Shown one piece after another: positions 43,042 through 54,102 of a stretch of 64,000 nucleotides of DNA. Position 1 is the stretch's first letter. Every line of letters starts with the position of its first letter. This DNA comes from Aplectana chamaeleonis (lineage: Eukaryota; Nematoda; Chromadorea; Rhabditida; Cosmocercidae), in assembly GCA_029168955.1 (NCBI GenBank), contig JAPDOI010000195.1, positions 496,001 to 560,000 on the forward strand, given 5' to 3'. The translations under genes and the position numbers were made by a program. Under the pieces are notes generated by a model. The model searched no databases and was not told the origin of the DNA. It worked only from the letters and a program-made list of their open reading frames with translations.

Positions 43042-43206
43042 ATTTGGCCACCGCGACCCAGCGATGAAGGACGTCTGCCACGAAGCGATCAGAATCGGGG
43101 CGCTTTTCAATCGCGCACGTGATGTTAGAAGAGCATGGCCGCATAGACAAGCTGCAGTTAAAACGGGGCTTTACACGATACATTCTAGCTCAAGAGGTTT
43201 TCTCGG

Positions 43207-43402
43207 CTCTATCTTAAACGGGGGGGGGGCACCCAAGATCTTTCCATAAAAATGAAGAGAAACTGACAAAGTGCTTGATACTGTTAACAATGACTGGTGT
43301 TTTGGAAATTCAATAGAAATACATGAATTGATAGCTTTTCCAATTGGTGGTTCAATTAATTTCTGTCTTGAATCCTGGGTGCCCCTCAACCGTTTAGGAT
43401 AG
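43207..43402. mobile_element. MITE, CTATCCTAGACGGGGG family
   Basis: CTATCTTAAACGGGGGGGGG then GCACCCAAGATC on the left is mirrored by GAATCCTGGGTGCCCC and CCGTTTAGGATAG on the right. It is about 196 bp, the same size as the copy at 28,595. No coding sequence. Confidence 0.75.
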
Positions 43403-43617
43403 TAAGTACAGTTTTCTCTGAAGCGCGAAGATGACGTGAAATCACCGGGAAACTGCAGAGAGGTGGTTGTCGTGATTACAGAAGGCGCCACAGTCATCAC
43501 TGCAGTCAAAGCGCCCTAGTGCAGCAGCACAGGCTTCGTCGATAACTCGGTGGACTACAAAGCGATAGATTGGTAGCGGTTGATAGTTCAAATCTCGGTA
43601 TGCAGTGGCAAAAACCA

Positions 43618-44262
43618 GGGTCGTATTCGCCAACAACCCGCCGGGCGAAGGGTAAATGAGGTGAAATTTTAGTACAAAACGTGCGCTCCACGGCCACCTC
43701 TCGCCTCCCTTGGCTTCCCTCGCGACCGCCGGAATTTTTCGAATCGCATAGCTGAAGAATGACCGCTTTGCGATGGAATCTTTATCTTTTTGCAGTGATA
43801 TCGATACGTAACACAGTTTGCATTTCCATCTTACATGGTGTAAGATGGGTTGATCTGCTCCTCTGCCGCGCGCGGTATCATCCCTTCCGCTTCCCTTCGA
43901 CTACCCTCGGCGGGTTGTTGGCGAATACGACCCCAGGGGTCATATTCGCCAATAACCCGCCGGGTAGTCGAAGGGTAAATGAGGTGAAATTTCAAAACAA
44001 AACGCGCGCTCCACGGCCACCTCTCGCCTCCCTTGGCTTCCCTCGCGACCGCCGGAATTTTTCGAATAGCATAGCTGAAAAATGGCCGCTTCGCGATGGA
44101 ATCTTTATCTTTTTGCAGTGATATCGATACGTAACACAGTTTGCATTTTCATCTTACATGGTGTAAGATAGGTTGATCTGTTCCTCTGCCGCGCGCGGTA
44201 TCATCCCTTACGCTTCCCTTCGACTACCCTCGGCGGGTTGTTGGCGAATACGACCCCAGGAC
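43618..44262. mobile_element. Two tandem MITEs with GTCGTATTCGCCAACAACCC ends
   Basis: Unit 1 (43,618-43,933) and unit 2 (43,936-44,262) share ends GTCGTATTCGCCAACAACCC / GGGTTGTTGGCGAATACGAC and an interior with GGTAAATGAGGTGAAATTT and GTGATATCGATACGTAACAC. They are in direct orientation, separated by only a few bases around a shared CCAGG. Either a tandem insertion or a duplicated unit is possible. Confidence 0.85.
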
Positions 44263-45129
44263 GCATCCGAGGCCAAATACCTACATCGCAGCATTTAGGT
44301 AGCCTAGTCGAGGCAGTGGGAACTCGACAGGATCCAAACAGTGCATTGATTTTGACGCGAATCTGCCGGGAGTCTCCCCTAGGCTCCAGTCCTGAACATA
44401 AACAGCAGGTTGTCGACAGGTTCTCGATAGAATCCAGGTGATTCCGGAGTATGGATGCTCCCTTACCTGAGGTAAGCTCTTCCATACGTTCTGAAGCGCA
44501 GTTTCCTGCAAACTGTGCGGAGTACGAATCTGAGACGAACCTGAAGACGAGCAGGAGCTTTCTTGTAGGGTGAGTTCGATGGTGCACCAGTCAGTCTGTG
44601 CGAAGATGTCTGAGCCGAGTCAGCAACGGAATGAGCCACACTAACCTTGACCTCCTTGAACTGGCTTTTATATCACTATGTTATCAGAACTATCAGTCTC
44701 TATTGTCTGAGCATTACTGTACGAACACGTCGAAAACCAGATGTTCAGTAACTCCTAGGCTAGAACAACACTCAATCGCTTATGTCCAAAGTATGTGAAA
44801 AAATTGTGGTGCGCGCGAAGCGCGCACCTGATTCGGAAAGGATTGGTTCTGCGCACACCTCTCATTCCAGAATCTTGGTTCGGGAGAAACCTTGAAACAA
44901 GGGACTTTAACAAAAGATAGAGCAGTAAGGGTTCTCAACACTGCCCAAATTTCAGAAAAATTCCCGCAGTGGGTCTCGAGATATTTAAAAAAAATGCGAA
45001 TTTTTAAAATGTGTGTGTGTGTCAGAAGGAATTTAGTGATAATAAGTTTGGTCGGTCTTTCAAGAGAAGTGGAGTGATAACGTGATAAGACTTAATAGAA
45101 CTCGATAGACGTTGTGTCTCAGGTCCATC

Positions 45130-45610
45130 ACGGACCATATGCTCCGCGTGCGGAACAAGAATTGAAGTGCTCCAAGCGCTGTATAAAGTGTGCGGTTCCC
45201 AACTGGGAGTGCGTAGAGCGCCGTAAAAAGTGGACGGGGCAAAAGTGGGTGTGCGTAGAGCGCGGGGAAAAGTGGACGTGATCCAAAAGGGAGTGCAAAG
45301 TGTGCCGCGAAAAGTGGTCGGGACCCAAATGGGAAAGCATAGGGCGCCGAAAGAAGTGGGCGGCTCCCAAGTGGGAGTACACAACGCGCCGGTAAAAGTG
45401 GGCGGGACCCAACTGGGAGTCCACAGAGCGCCGAGAACTGTGGACGGGACCCAAGTGGGAGTGCACAACGCGCCGGTAAAAGTGGGCGGGACCCAACTGG
45501 GAGTCCACAGAGCGCCGAGAACTGTGGACGGGACCCAAGTGGGATTGCACAACGCGCCGGTAAAAGTCGGCGGGACCCAACTGGGAGTCCGCAGAGCGCC
45601 GGGGAAAGTA
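45130..45610 (+). repeat. Minisatellite of 42-bp units (14 codons)
   Basis: Units such as GTGGGCGGGACCCAACTGGG followed by AGTCCACAGAGCGCC alternate with a second type carrying GTGCACAACGCGCCGG. About ten units are visible, with the left ones more degenerate. Because 42 is a multiple of three, open frames run through the array on both strands (for example VGGTQLGVHRAPRT / VDGTQVGVHNAPVK). No start context or flanking gene supports translation. Confidence 0.85.
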
Positions 45611-45805
45611 ACGTGTGTCCTACAGTGCCGAGGCGATGGGCAGAAAGGCCATGAACGGCCTGTTTTCGGGTCTATCCTAGACGGGGGGGGGCACCCAAGA
45701 CTTATTGATAGAAATGAAGAAAAACTCTGATAAAAGATGCCTGATAGTGCTATCAATCATTGTTTTTATAGAAGCTCTACAGAAACACTTCGTTTGGTAG
45801 CCTTA

Positions 45806-46455
45806 GGCCCCGGTCATAGTTGGTGCTATTTGCATCTGCATCCCCCCCGCACCCCCCCGCACCCCCCAACACCCCCCCGCACCCCCCAACACCCCCCAAC
45901 GCCACCCCGGTCGATACGTATGTTTAAAATGATGGAGTGAGGTTGAGAAAATCACTCGATGCATCCAACTAGATATGACGATGATTACGTGGCCAACAGG
46001 ATTGCACCTGTTCAGAGAAATAGTGAAGGCGAGTATGGTGAAGTCACGGAGGTAGCAGTGAGGTTAGCTTTCTAGTGATACGCAATGTTTTATCTTCGAC
46101 CCGCCCACCCGGTGATTTTCTCATCCACGTATTGCATGGATATCGACCGCGTCGGATACATTGAGTGATTTTCTCAACCTCACTCCATCATTTTAAACAT
46201 ACGTATCGACCGGGGGTGCGGGGGTGTTGGGGGTGCGGGGGTGCGGGGGAGCGGGGGGGATACACCGAGTGATTTTCTCAGCTTCACCTCACCATGTTGT
46301 TCATACGTATCGACCGGGTGGGTGTTGGGGGGTGTTGGGGGGTGCGGGGGGGTGCGGGGGGGATACACCGAGTGATTTTTGCATCCCATTTTCAATGCAT
46401 TCTGTGTGTATCGACCGGGCTGGAGGCGTCGGCTCATCCAACTATGACCGGGGCC
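45806..46455. mobile_element. 650-bp G/C-run MITE, Harbinger-like, TTA target duplication
   Basis: TTA at 45,803-45,805 and 46,456-46,458 flanks GGCCCCGGTCATAGTTGG and CCAACTATGACCGGGGCC. Inside, C-runs (CACCCCCCCGCACCCCCCAA) near the left end and G-runs near the right end are complementary. A second inverted pair contains CGATACGTATGTTTAAAATG and TGAGAAAATCACTCGATG. It has no coding capacity. Confidence 0.85.
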
Positions 46456-46477
46456 TTACCACTCGTTGGTTCATTTA

Positions 46478-47317
46478 CTCTGCCAATTCGAGAATTGATG
46501 CTTCGGAAAAAGCGGCCTTTATCACGCTCTGTTATCATTAGGCATCGAATTCACCTTTAGCGCCGTCATCAAAGCTTATCCGCGCAAAGGGTGAATTTGC
46601 TGAGCGGTTGGATATCAGTCAGCGCAAAGAGTGAAAATACCGCCAGCGCTAACATGTTAATGCATATCAGTTGTTGAGCGGCTGGATATCAATCAGCGCA
46701 AAGCGTGTAATTGCCGCCGTTGCTGGCATCTCAGAAATTTCTAAACAAGTGAAAACATCTCAGCGAACACATGATAAAACGATTGATCACGTCTCGATGT
46801 GTTTATCATGAGCGCAGCCGGTATAAAAGCCGCCTCATCTCACTAGAGTCCTCATTCGGCATTCTGATGCCGGCCCTGAAAGGTGATTTCGGGTCACTCT
46901 TCGGAGGCCAGCATAATTTTGGCTGCTGGGAGGATACAGTGGGTATCCTCACGGCGGGGGGCGCGAGCTACGCCGTGGTCCGCAGAGGGTGGCTCCTCAC
47001 CGCAGACCTCGGTGAAGATTACGCCCCTGTTGCGGACAAGGCGGGGCTTCCTGTGCTGTGGACCTTCAAATTCGTGAATTTTTCGAGGTAAACTCACCCA
47101 TTTTTCGAATTAAATTCACCTCATTTTCGGGGTAAATTGGGCCCTTTCTCGCTGCCAGTTCGCACCATTTTCACGGGATATTCACCCCATTCTCACGTAT
47201 CCTGGCGGCAAATTCACCCATACAGTGAATATAACGCGGCAAATTAAGACTTTATGCCGACTTGTACATGAGCATCAAGTCTCTTTTGCTGAGGCATCAA
47301 GTCTCGAATTGGCAGAG
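46478..47317. mobile_element. TA-flanked CTCTGCCAATTC element, copy 2 (intact ends)
   Basis: TA at 46,476-46,477 and 47,318-47,319 flanks CTCTGCCAATTCGAGA and TCTCGAATTGGCAGAG. The element is 840 bp. It carries the same TATA promoter (46,822-46,828), initiator (46,852-46,857) and 74-codon ORF as the copy at 32 kb. It is the clean reference for the invaded copy 1. Confidence 0.88.
46867..47091 (+). CDS. 74-residue ORF, copy 2, unknown function
   Basis: It begins MPALKGDFGSLFGGQHNFG and ends FVNFSR, preceded by a TATA box and initiator at the usual spacing. It differs from copy 1 at a handful of residues (VDKAELP versus ADKAGLP, TLKF versus TFKF) with the frame intact. Function is unknown. The conserved first 14 residues and promoter suggest the element once transcribed this peptide or a longer protein. 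Confidence 0.45.
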   Translation: MPALKGDFGSLFGGQHNFGCWEDTVGILTAGGASYAVVRRGWLLTADLGEDYAPVADKAGLPVLWTFKFVNFSR

Positions 47318-47407
47318 TAGTTTGTCTTGAATCGTGGGTGGCCCCCTCCCCGTCTAGGTGCCCTGTTTTCTTCTTCCAATCTCTGAAGGAAACCTTCGTT
47401 AAAATGA

Positions 47408-48485
47408 AATGATTTTATCTAACTGTTTTGCTTCGCCACGAGAGGTTCATGATTTGGCATAAAAAATAATTGTGAGATCTCGTTAAAAGAAGAGAAATAC
47501 TTGGTGCATTTGATTTGTCATGAGATTTAACACAGAAGAAACACTAAAAGATCGATGAAGTGATGTACCATTGATTTGGATGTGCGCTTTCTTACTAAAA
47601 ATCGGAAAATTGAGTGTGGTTTTGAGAGGCCAAATCACGCGCGTTTTACAGAACCCTGACATACATAGATTCGTCAAAAAGGAAATATAGGGTGGGAGCC
47701 ACAAAATAATATTTCAAGGAGCTCAGACTTGAATTTTAACTGTAAGCAATAATTGTTCTCAGAGAGCGCGAGATTAGCCCTCTCAAAACCACACACAATT
47801 TTTCGATTTTTAGTAAGAAAGCGCACATCCAAATCAATGATACATCATTTCATCGATCTTTTAGTGTTTCTTCTGTGTTAAAGGCAGTGTTCACGATGAT
47901 TTTCGTTCCCAAGTTTTCCACTCAAAACAATGCGTTGGCCACAAAGTGTCACAAAAATTACGAAGAAACGGCGAGAAACCCACTAAAACGTCTTATTTCA
48001 GTGACATTATTCTCTGGCCTGGACTAGACGTCCGGTTGTATGAACGTGTTCACGATGGTTGTCACCTTTGTAAAATGGGGCTAATCGAAAATGGAAGAAT
48101 ATTATAGGCAGAACAGTATTAGTAAGGGTCCGAAAGAAAGATAGGAGCAACAGAGAGTGAAGAATTGCAAAAGACGGTTCCACAACAGATTTCATAGTCA
48201 CAACGAACAGTTCCTGTGAGAGTAAAGAGGCGGGGTGAGAGTAAGGGATTTCGTGCCCTTTTGGCGGATTTCTCTCGAACTCTTCGTCATTTCAGTTCTA
48301 CCCAGGAGCCAAACAATCGATTTAGCAATAAATCCCAAAATCGAAGATTATCGTGAACACTGCCTTTAAATCTCATGACAAATCAAATGCACCAAGGATT
48401 TCGCTTCTTTTAACGAGTTTCTCACAATTATTTTTTATGCCAAATCATGAACCTCTCGTGGCGAAGCAAAACAGTTAGATAATGG
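47408..48485. mobile_element. Long palindromic element split by a TTAA MITE
   Basis: The left arm (47,408-47,655) includes TTTTGCTTCGCCACGAGAGG and GTGCGCTTTCTTACTAAAAA. The inverse copies lie at 48,450-48,475 and 47,810-47,830. The right arm is interrupted by the MITE at 47,882-48,365, while the left arm preserves the empty TTAA site (GAGATTTAACACAG at about 47,524). Confidence 0.82.
47882..48365. mobile_element. TTAA-type MITE, AGGCAGTGTTCACG family
   Basis: TTAA at 47,878-47,881 and 48,366-48,369. The ends are AGGCAGTGTTCACGATGAT and ATTATCGTGAACACTGCCT. It is 484 bp and non-coding. The pre-insertion sequence is visible in the opposite palindrome arm. Confidence 0.88.
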
Positions 48486-48968
48486 CTTAATTGAGAACAA
48501 ATTTCGCTTACACTACAACAGCTCGAAGAGAACCCGTTTCTTTGTGAAAATGGAAAGATTTTTTTTCATTTTCGGCATTATAAGCAGGTAAAAACAAAAA
48601 ATGCACATGGAATAGACAAAAACAGTCGGAAACCACTCAACATGGTTCAGAAATGTGTGGATTTTCTAGATTTACGATTGTACTGTGAATAACTCCCTCG
48701 AAGTTGCACCCAAATGTAGTCCCTCATCATATTTTTGTTATACTGTCCTAGGTAAAGACTCTGTCGGAGGCTAAGGTCAGGGCTGGTATATTCGTCGGAC
48801 CACAGATCATGATTTTATTTTATTTATTTATGCTACATAAGGTAGGCATGATATACAGGCGGAGCGCAAAGTGAAACAGTAGAGAAATACAGCAAAGTGA
48901 ACCAGCAGAAAAAAACAACAAAGTGAGATTTTACCACGACAGAAGATCATTTGAAGCTTTGCGTTTAA

Positions 48969-49415
48969 AGGCAGTGTTCACGATAAATTTCACTTCCGAT
49001 ATCTCCACGGTTTACGGAAGGTCTGGTGCCCTGTATAGCAAGGCATGCTTAAAAAGGACACGAAAGACGCGTTTTTGAGCACAAATAAGCCCTCTCTTGT
49101 TTACGTTGATTTTTGAGCGTGGAGGAATTGAACGTTAGAAAGATGATACCTATCAGTGCAATGAAGCAAACAGCTCACTTATCAGCATTTCCTTCATTTG
49201 ATGATTGCTATAATCTGAGTCTTTATTTGTTCCTTTCGAGGGGCGGATCTGGGGCACGGGGCGTGTCCGGGGCACCAAAACGCTTGTTTGCAGCCGTCAT
49301 TTTGCAGCTCCTGGCTCGTTTTCTACCGTTCTTTCGACACTGGGAGCCTAGGATCCTTCTCGCCTATCATTTCACTGTGGAAAGTCAACGAGGATGATCA
49401 TCGTGAACGCTGTCT
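48969..49415. mobile_element. TTAA-type MITE inside the LINE B 3' region
   Basis: TTAA at 48,965-48,968 and 49,416-49,419. The ends are AGGCAGTGTTCACGATAAA and GATCATCGTGAACGCTGTCT. It lies where the LINE protein would end, so the last codons read from this copy come from the MITE. Confidence 0.82.
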
Positions 49416-52400
49416 TTAAACGATAGAAAAGAATCAGGAACAGTTTGGAAATTCAGCTTAAGAGAGGAAAAAGCAGACCCAGCTCGACAGGTGAAGCTGT
49501 TCAACCTAAGACTAGTTTTGGGTACACCATAAGAGATTTTCTCCGAGCTACCCCGTGTTCTAGATGCCATGAAGCCGAAAAATTTGGATTTGTCGGTTCT
49601 CACCATTCCACTCACAATTTTAAAAATCATGCACACGTCATTTCGTTTACGTCTAGATTCCAGCAAATGCAAAGATAGTTCCTGATTTCGCCTAATGGGA
49701 CCAGGTACTCTAGCGTATGAGAATCCATTTCGTCTCAAGAAAATCTTACGAGTGAAATTGTCTTGTACTTTTTCTAAAAGTCTAATATCTTTCTTTTTGC
49801 ATGGACAGAATACAGAAGTTCCTGATTCCATTATAGGCCTAACATAAACTATATGCATGCGCCAAGACACTTATATCACAAGTCGACAAGCCTTTGAAAA
49901 TGTGGAAGGTGCGTACGAAAGCTTTTTTAGAGATGGTTTGAAAGTGGGCAGAGGAGTCAAGCTGGCTATCATACTGGAAACCATGATCCTTCACATTTGC
50001 AACAGTTGTTAAAGAGTGACCATCAAGCATGTAGGTGATCGGAAGACTGGAAGTTCCCAACCTCAAGTGCACCTTTTCTCAGGAGCCAGCGGTAGACTCC
50101 AAACTTTCGACCATTCTTGTACCCTATCAAGAGCGCCTTGTAGCTTTTCGGCATCCCCAAGCGACTGTATTTTGCTATATATTTTTACGTCGTCAGCGAA
50201 TTGTTTGCAAACTACTCCGGTACCTTCCAACAACAAGGGAAGCTCTGCGATATACACAGCGAACAAAATTGGCGATAGAGCGCCTCCCTGAGGAACTCCA
50301 CTAATAACCGATCTGCTAGACGAAAAGCTAGAACCTACTTTGACTTGAAAAGTACGGTCTTTGAGATAGTTTTTGATCCAACTACACACCAATGGATGGA
50401 ATTTCAGCTTCTAAAGTTTCAGCATGAGCTTGTGATGGTCAACCCTGTCGAATGCTTTGGAGAAATCCAAATAAATCACATCACACGCACTCCTCGATTC
50501 CAAGTACTCACTCCAGTCATTAATACACTCCAGCAAGTTTGTGTCAACAGACTTCCCCGCAACAAAACCGTGTTGATTGTCAGGAATAATTGAATTCATT
50601 TCTAAATGTTCTACAATTCGTTTTTTGAAAACCTTTTCGAATGTTCTGCAAAAAATCGAGGTAATACTCACTGGCCTATAGTTATCCACAAGTTCAGAAG
50701 GTTCTTTTTTCAACAGAGGAGTCACAAACGATTGTTTTCACCTTTGTGGTACGTCAGAGGACCTGCAATTACATGTGCAATGTTTTTGACAAAAACTGCA
50801 GGCATGAAATCAGGTGTGATAGACATGGATATAGGCAACTTGAACAGGATTTCAAAAAATTTTATCATTCTCAAAAAACGGAAAACTGTTCATAGGTGTT
50901 TCGACTACGGGGCAAAAAGGAGGAGAGAAACGGAAGACCTCCCCGTAACTCTCACAGAATTTGTCCGCTAGCAGGTTAGCTTTATCAGTCTCCATGATTG
51001 CGACAGTATCACCTTTCTTCAAACACAAAATTTTGAATGATTTTCGTAGTTTTTTATTCAAAAATTTATAAAAGCCTTGTTGATTGCTAATGTTAATTGC
51101 CCTCTTCTCTAAATTTCTATTATATTTTGAGAGACGACGTTCGAAATAGGAAGAAAAACAACGAAAGTTCTCCCAATCCGAATGAGACTGAGAATTCGAC
51201 GCTAGTGCAAAAAGGCAACTTCTATGTTCAAGCATATTTTGAAGATAAGAGGGAAGAACAGAACGCGTCGCACATACACGCTTAAAAGGCACGAAGAGTT
51301 CTATTGCATCGTTCAAAATCATCAGGAAGAGCTCGTACTTTCCGTCAAATGAGCTCTCATTTTCGAAAGAAACTCCAATCAACAGTAGAAAGGTACAAAC
51401 CAAGGCTGTCGTAATTACATCTAGCAAAATCACGAATAAACGTAAAACTAGGCGACATGTATTCGCATTCGAGGGTTAAACTGACACTTTTATGATCACT
51501 AGAACCGACAGGAGGTCCAACTGCCAAACTTCCAACCATTTTATGGCCGTTAGATAGAACAAGGTCAAGACAGTTAACTCATCTCATTGGCTCTCTCACC
51601 AGCTGACGAAAGTCATGTGTGGTTACCATACTAACAAATGCCAAAATACTTGGCGGCAATGGTTTTCCCAGGTCATTCCAGTCTACTTCCGGGTAATTAA
51701 AGTCACCCACAATTACTGATGGGTACTCGCAACAAACAATATCACTGATTGTTTTAGAGAGGAGTTCATTGCAAGATGCTGTACAAGACGGAGCTCTATA
51801 AATCGCTGTCACTCTCACTCTCCTGCAATCAGAAATGATGTCAAAGAGTAAAATCTCGAAAGCATCCGGAAGGGACTCAGAGAGAACCTCAGCAAGACCA
51901 AAAGTGTTCCTAAGGCCCCGGTCAGACTTCGTCGAAAAACCTGCTGAGTCCGAGTGAGTCCGAATGAGTCCGGGGTGGAAAAACCTGCTGAGTCCCACTG
52001 AGTCCGGTTGCCCCCAGCGCCAACCAACTCCTCTGCGAAACACGCAATTGATAGTGACGATTATCACTTCAGCTGTGAATCGGAATGTGTTTGGTGGCTG
52101 ATTTTTCTTGTTTTCAACATGTCTGAATCTCATTTCCGTATCAGCAGTACGTGGGGCAGAGCGCAGACGGCGAGAGTCGAGATGCGGCGGGACTCGGCAG
52201 GTCGCAGTCGGCCAAAAAAAAAGCACCCAAATCGCGTGAAAAACACCTATATCGACCGGGTGGGGTGAGGACGATTTCAGTGGGACTCAGTCGGTGCATT
52301 GGCCCCGCCCTTGTACGCATGAAAACTATCAGTATCGACCGGGGGATTGCGGTGAGCATCAGACGGTCGCAGTCGGACTCAGTGGGTTGAATTTTCTGCA

Positions 52401-52799
52401 CCCGTCTTCCACGAATTCGATGCGTATCGACCCGGTGGGACTCAGTAGATCCACCGACTATGACGGGGGCCTTAGAAGACAAATTAAACCGCCCCCTTGT
52501 TTTCTTTTTCTATCACAACGCAAAGCTCTATACTCACTCGTTAAATTGCATAACATCGACGAAAGGGAGTGATCGGATTTAAGCCATGTCTCAGAGAAGA
52601 CATACAAATCAAATTTATTTCCTAGAACAAAACTAACATAATTCGAATTTTTCGGTATCGATCGTACATTGGCATAAAAACAAGTAATTCCTTTCTGAGA
52701 CTGCCTGAAACCCGATCTTACAAGTTTAAAGACACCTGACTTGGAGACTGTAGAGAGCTCCCCGACGAATCGGCACTGGAGTGAGGACCACCCGACCAA
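49385..52799 (-). pseudogene. LINE B endonuclease-reverse transcriptase gene, disrupted
   Basis: The coding pieces in order are 52,799-52,472, [MITE], 51,910-51,579, 51,539-50,852, 50,725-50,411, 50,392-50,063, 50,072-49,839 and 49,870-49,420. Together they cover the endonuclease and RT catalytic motifs, including FADD in place of YADD. At least four frame changes and one transposon insertion rule out a functional product. Confidence 0.85.
51914..52471. mobile_element. 558-bp MITE in the LINE B endonuclease, GGCCCCGGTCA family
   Basis: GGCCCCGGTCAGACTTCGTC on the left and GACTATGACGGGGGCC on the right are flanked by TAA and TTA. It shares the phrase TATCGACCGGG with the element at 45,806-46,455 and has GAGTCCGAGTGAGTCCGAAT-type short repeats. 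Removing it restores the LINE endonuclease frame region (LLRPP / NTFGLAEVLSE). Confidence 0.8.
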
Positions 52800-53689
52800 C
52801 CACCACCTTGTGAAGGAGGCGAAGGCCCGGCACCCCCACCAACACCCAATCCCCGAGTAGTCCCGTTAGCCTCCCTTCTTTGAATTCTCTCTTCGAATGA
52901 GAGGGACTCTCTAATAGAGACTCCTTTCTCATGATGACCATAAAATTTGAGGATTTCGCAAAGCTGTTGAACAGGACGGAGAGAACGGCTTGAAGCAATT
53001 TTGTTGGAATTTTTCAGGGCTTCCCAGGTGATCACAAAGCTGAAAGCTATGTGGAGTTGGTGCACTCTCATAAAAAATTACGGCTAAATGTGTTGCAGAA
53101 TGTCTCTGAAAGTCCATATGATTGATTCGCATCTTGACAAATTCAACGAGCAAGGCGAGCCCTTTTATCAAGATAAATTGGACTTTGAACATCGTTAGCA
53201 AGGCCAGTATAACGAAACCATGAGGGCGGACTACATTTGGTGCAACTTCGACAGAGTGATTCACAGTACAATCGTAAATCTAGAAAGTCTACACATTTCT
53301 GAACCGTGCTGAGTGGTTTCCGACTGTATTTGTCTATTCCTTGTGCATTTTTTTGTTTTTACCTGATCATAGTGCCGAAAATGAATAAAAATCGTTCTAT
53401 TTTCACAAAAAAAAACAGTTTTCTTTGTTCTGTCGTCATGTAAGCAAAGTTTGTGCTTAATGAAATCATTTTTAACATACATAAGGCGTAAACAATTGAA
53501 ATATAACACTTGGAAGCCAGGAACAAAAATTGAGTTACATAAACATGCGATTCTCCAAATTTCATTGTCCTAGTCACAAAAGCGAAGTTTTCCTGGGATA
53601 ACAGAGATTTCCTGTCTGTTCTAGACCTAACGGGTTAGGAAAACACAACTTCAACCCAGGAACAGAAAAAAAGTTGAAATTTGTTACAT

Positions 53690-53850
53690 AGTGTAATAGA
53701 AGTACACCCTCTATTAGTAGTGCACCTCTAATAGAAGTACACCAAAAATAGAGGGCTGAGAATTAAAAGTACAGCCTCTATTTGAAGTACACCTCTAATA
53801 GAAGTACATATAAAATAGGGCCCTGAGTATTACAAGTACATGTACACCTA
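53690..53850 (+). repeat. CCTCTAATAGAAGTACACC direct repeats
   Basis: CCTCTAATAGAAGTACAC and variants occur four to five times in about 150 bp with AATAGGG spacers. Short, AT-rich, non-coding. Its role is unknown. Confidence 0.65.
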
Positions 53851-53867
53851 AAAGATAAAATACGGTA

Positions 53868-54102
53868 CAGTTGACCGCAATGTTAAAAGGACATGATGCG
53901 GTTGCGGACTCGCACCAAAACTACGGTAGTCTCGCACTTTGCCAGATTTCGTCATCGATCGGCGCCAACCGTCGTCTCTCTGCTCACGAGAATACGAGCT
54001 GTGGCGCCGATCGATGACGAAATCTGGCTAAGTGCCATATTCTACCGTAGTTTTCATGCGATACGCAACCGCACCATGTCCTTTTAACATTGCGGTCAAC
54101 TG
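53868..54102. mobile_element. 235-bp Tc1/mariner-type MITE, TA target duplication
   Basis: TA at 53,866-53,867 and 54,103-54,104 flanks CAGTTGACCGCAATGTTAAA and TTTAACATTGCGGTCAACTG. The arms pair almost throughout (CGATCGGCGCCA / TGGCGCCGATCG at the centre). It inserted into the left end of the Tc1-like element and destroyed that terminus. Confidence 0.87.

Larger units (their letters stand above)
45672..47359. mobile_element. CTATCCTAGACGGGGG MITE split by two nested elements
   Basis: The left end TCTATCCTAGACGGGGGGGG with GCACCCAAGACTTATTG is matched by the right end TTGAATCGTGGGTGGCCCCC with CCCCGTCTAGG. Between them lie the 45,806-46,455 and 46,478-47,317 elements, each with its own target duplication, so the original MITE was about 170 bp. 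Confidence 0.72.
48800..53220 (-). mobile_element. LINE family B, near-complete, broken
   Basis: Read on the minus strand: a possible ORF1-like segment (53,071-52,718; Gly/Ser-rich), APE endonuclease (FYANVRSIPKN, FSETWLKSD, VGDFNYPEVDW, GSSDHKSVSL), a linker (51,433-50,852), reverse transcriptase (NYRPVSITS, DFSKAFDRVDH, SGVPQGGALSP, FADDVKIY) and the C-terminal region to 49,385. The 3' end lies in TTTATTTTATTTATTTATGC at about 48,815-48,840. It is interrupted by a MITE in the endonuclease (51,914-52,471) and a TTAA MITE near the 3' end (48,969-49,415), plus several frameshifts. Confidence 0.88.
48535..53415. repeat. Inverted repeat arms (~190 bp) flanking a LINE B copy
   Basis: The left arm 48,535-48,725 (AATGGAAAGATTTTTTTTCA, ATGCACATGGAATAGACAAA, GAAGTTGCACCCAAATGTAG) is mirrored by 53,222-53,415 (CTACATTTGGTGCAACTTCG, TTTGTCTATTCCTTGTGCAT). 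The LINE therefore inserted near the centre of a ~400-bp palindromic element. Confidence 0.82.

Noticed and set aside
45022..45756. 244-codon minus-strand frame, Pro/Trp-rich
   Set aside because: It is the reverse reading of the 42-bp minisatellite; open because the unit is a multiple of three.
46224..46560. Gly-rich plus-strand frames (GGVGGCWGV...)
   Set aside because: Arise from the G-runs of the MITE at 45,806-46,455.
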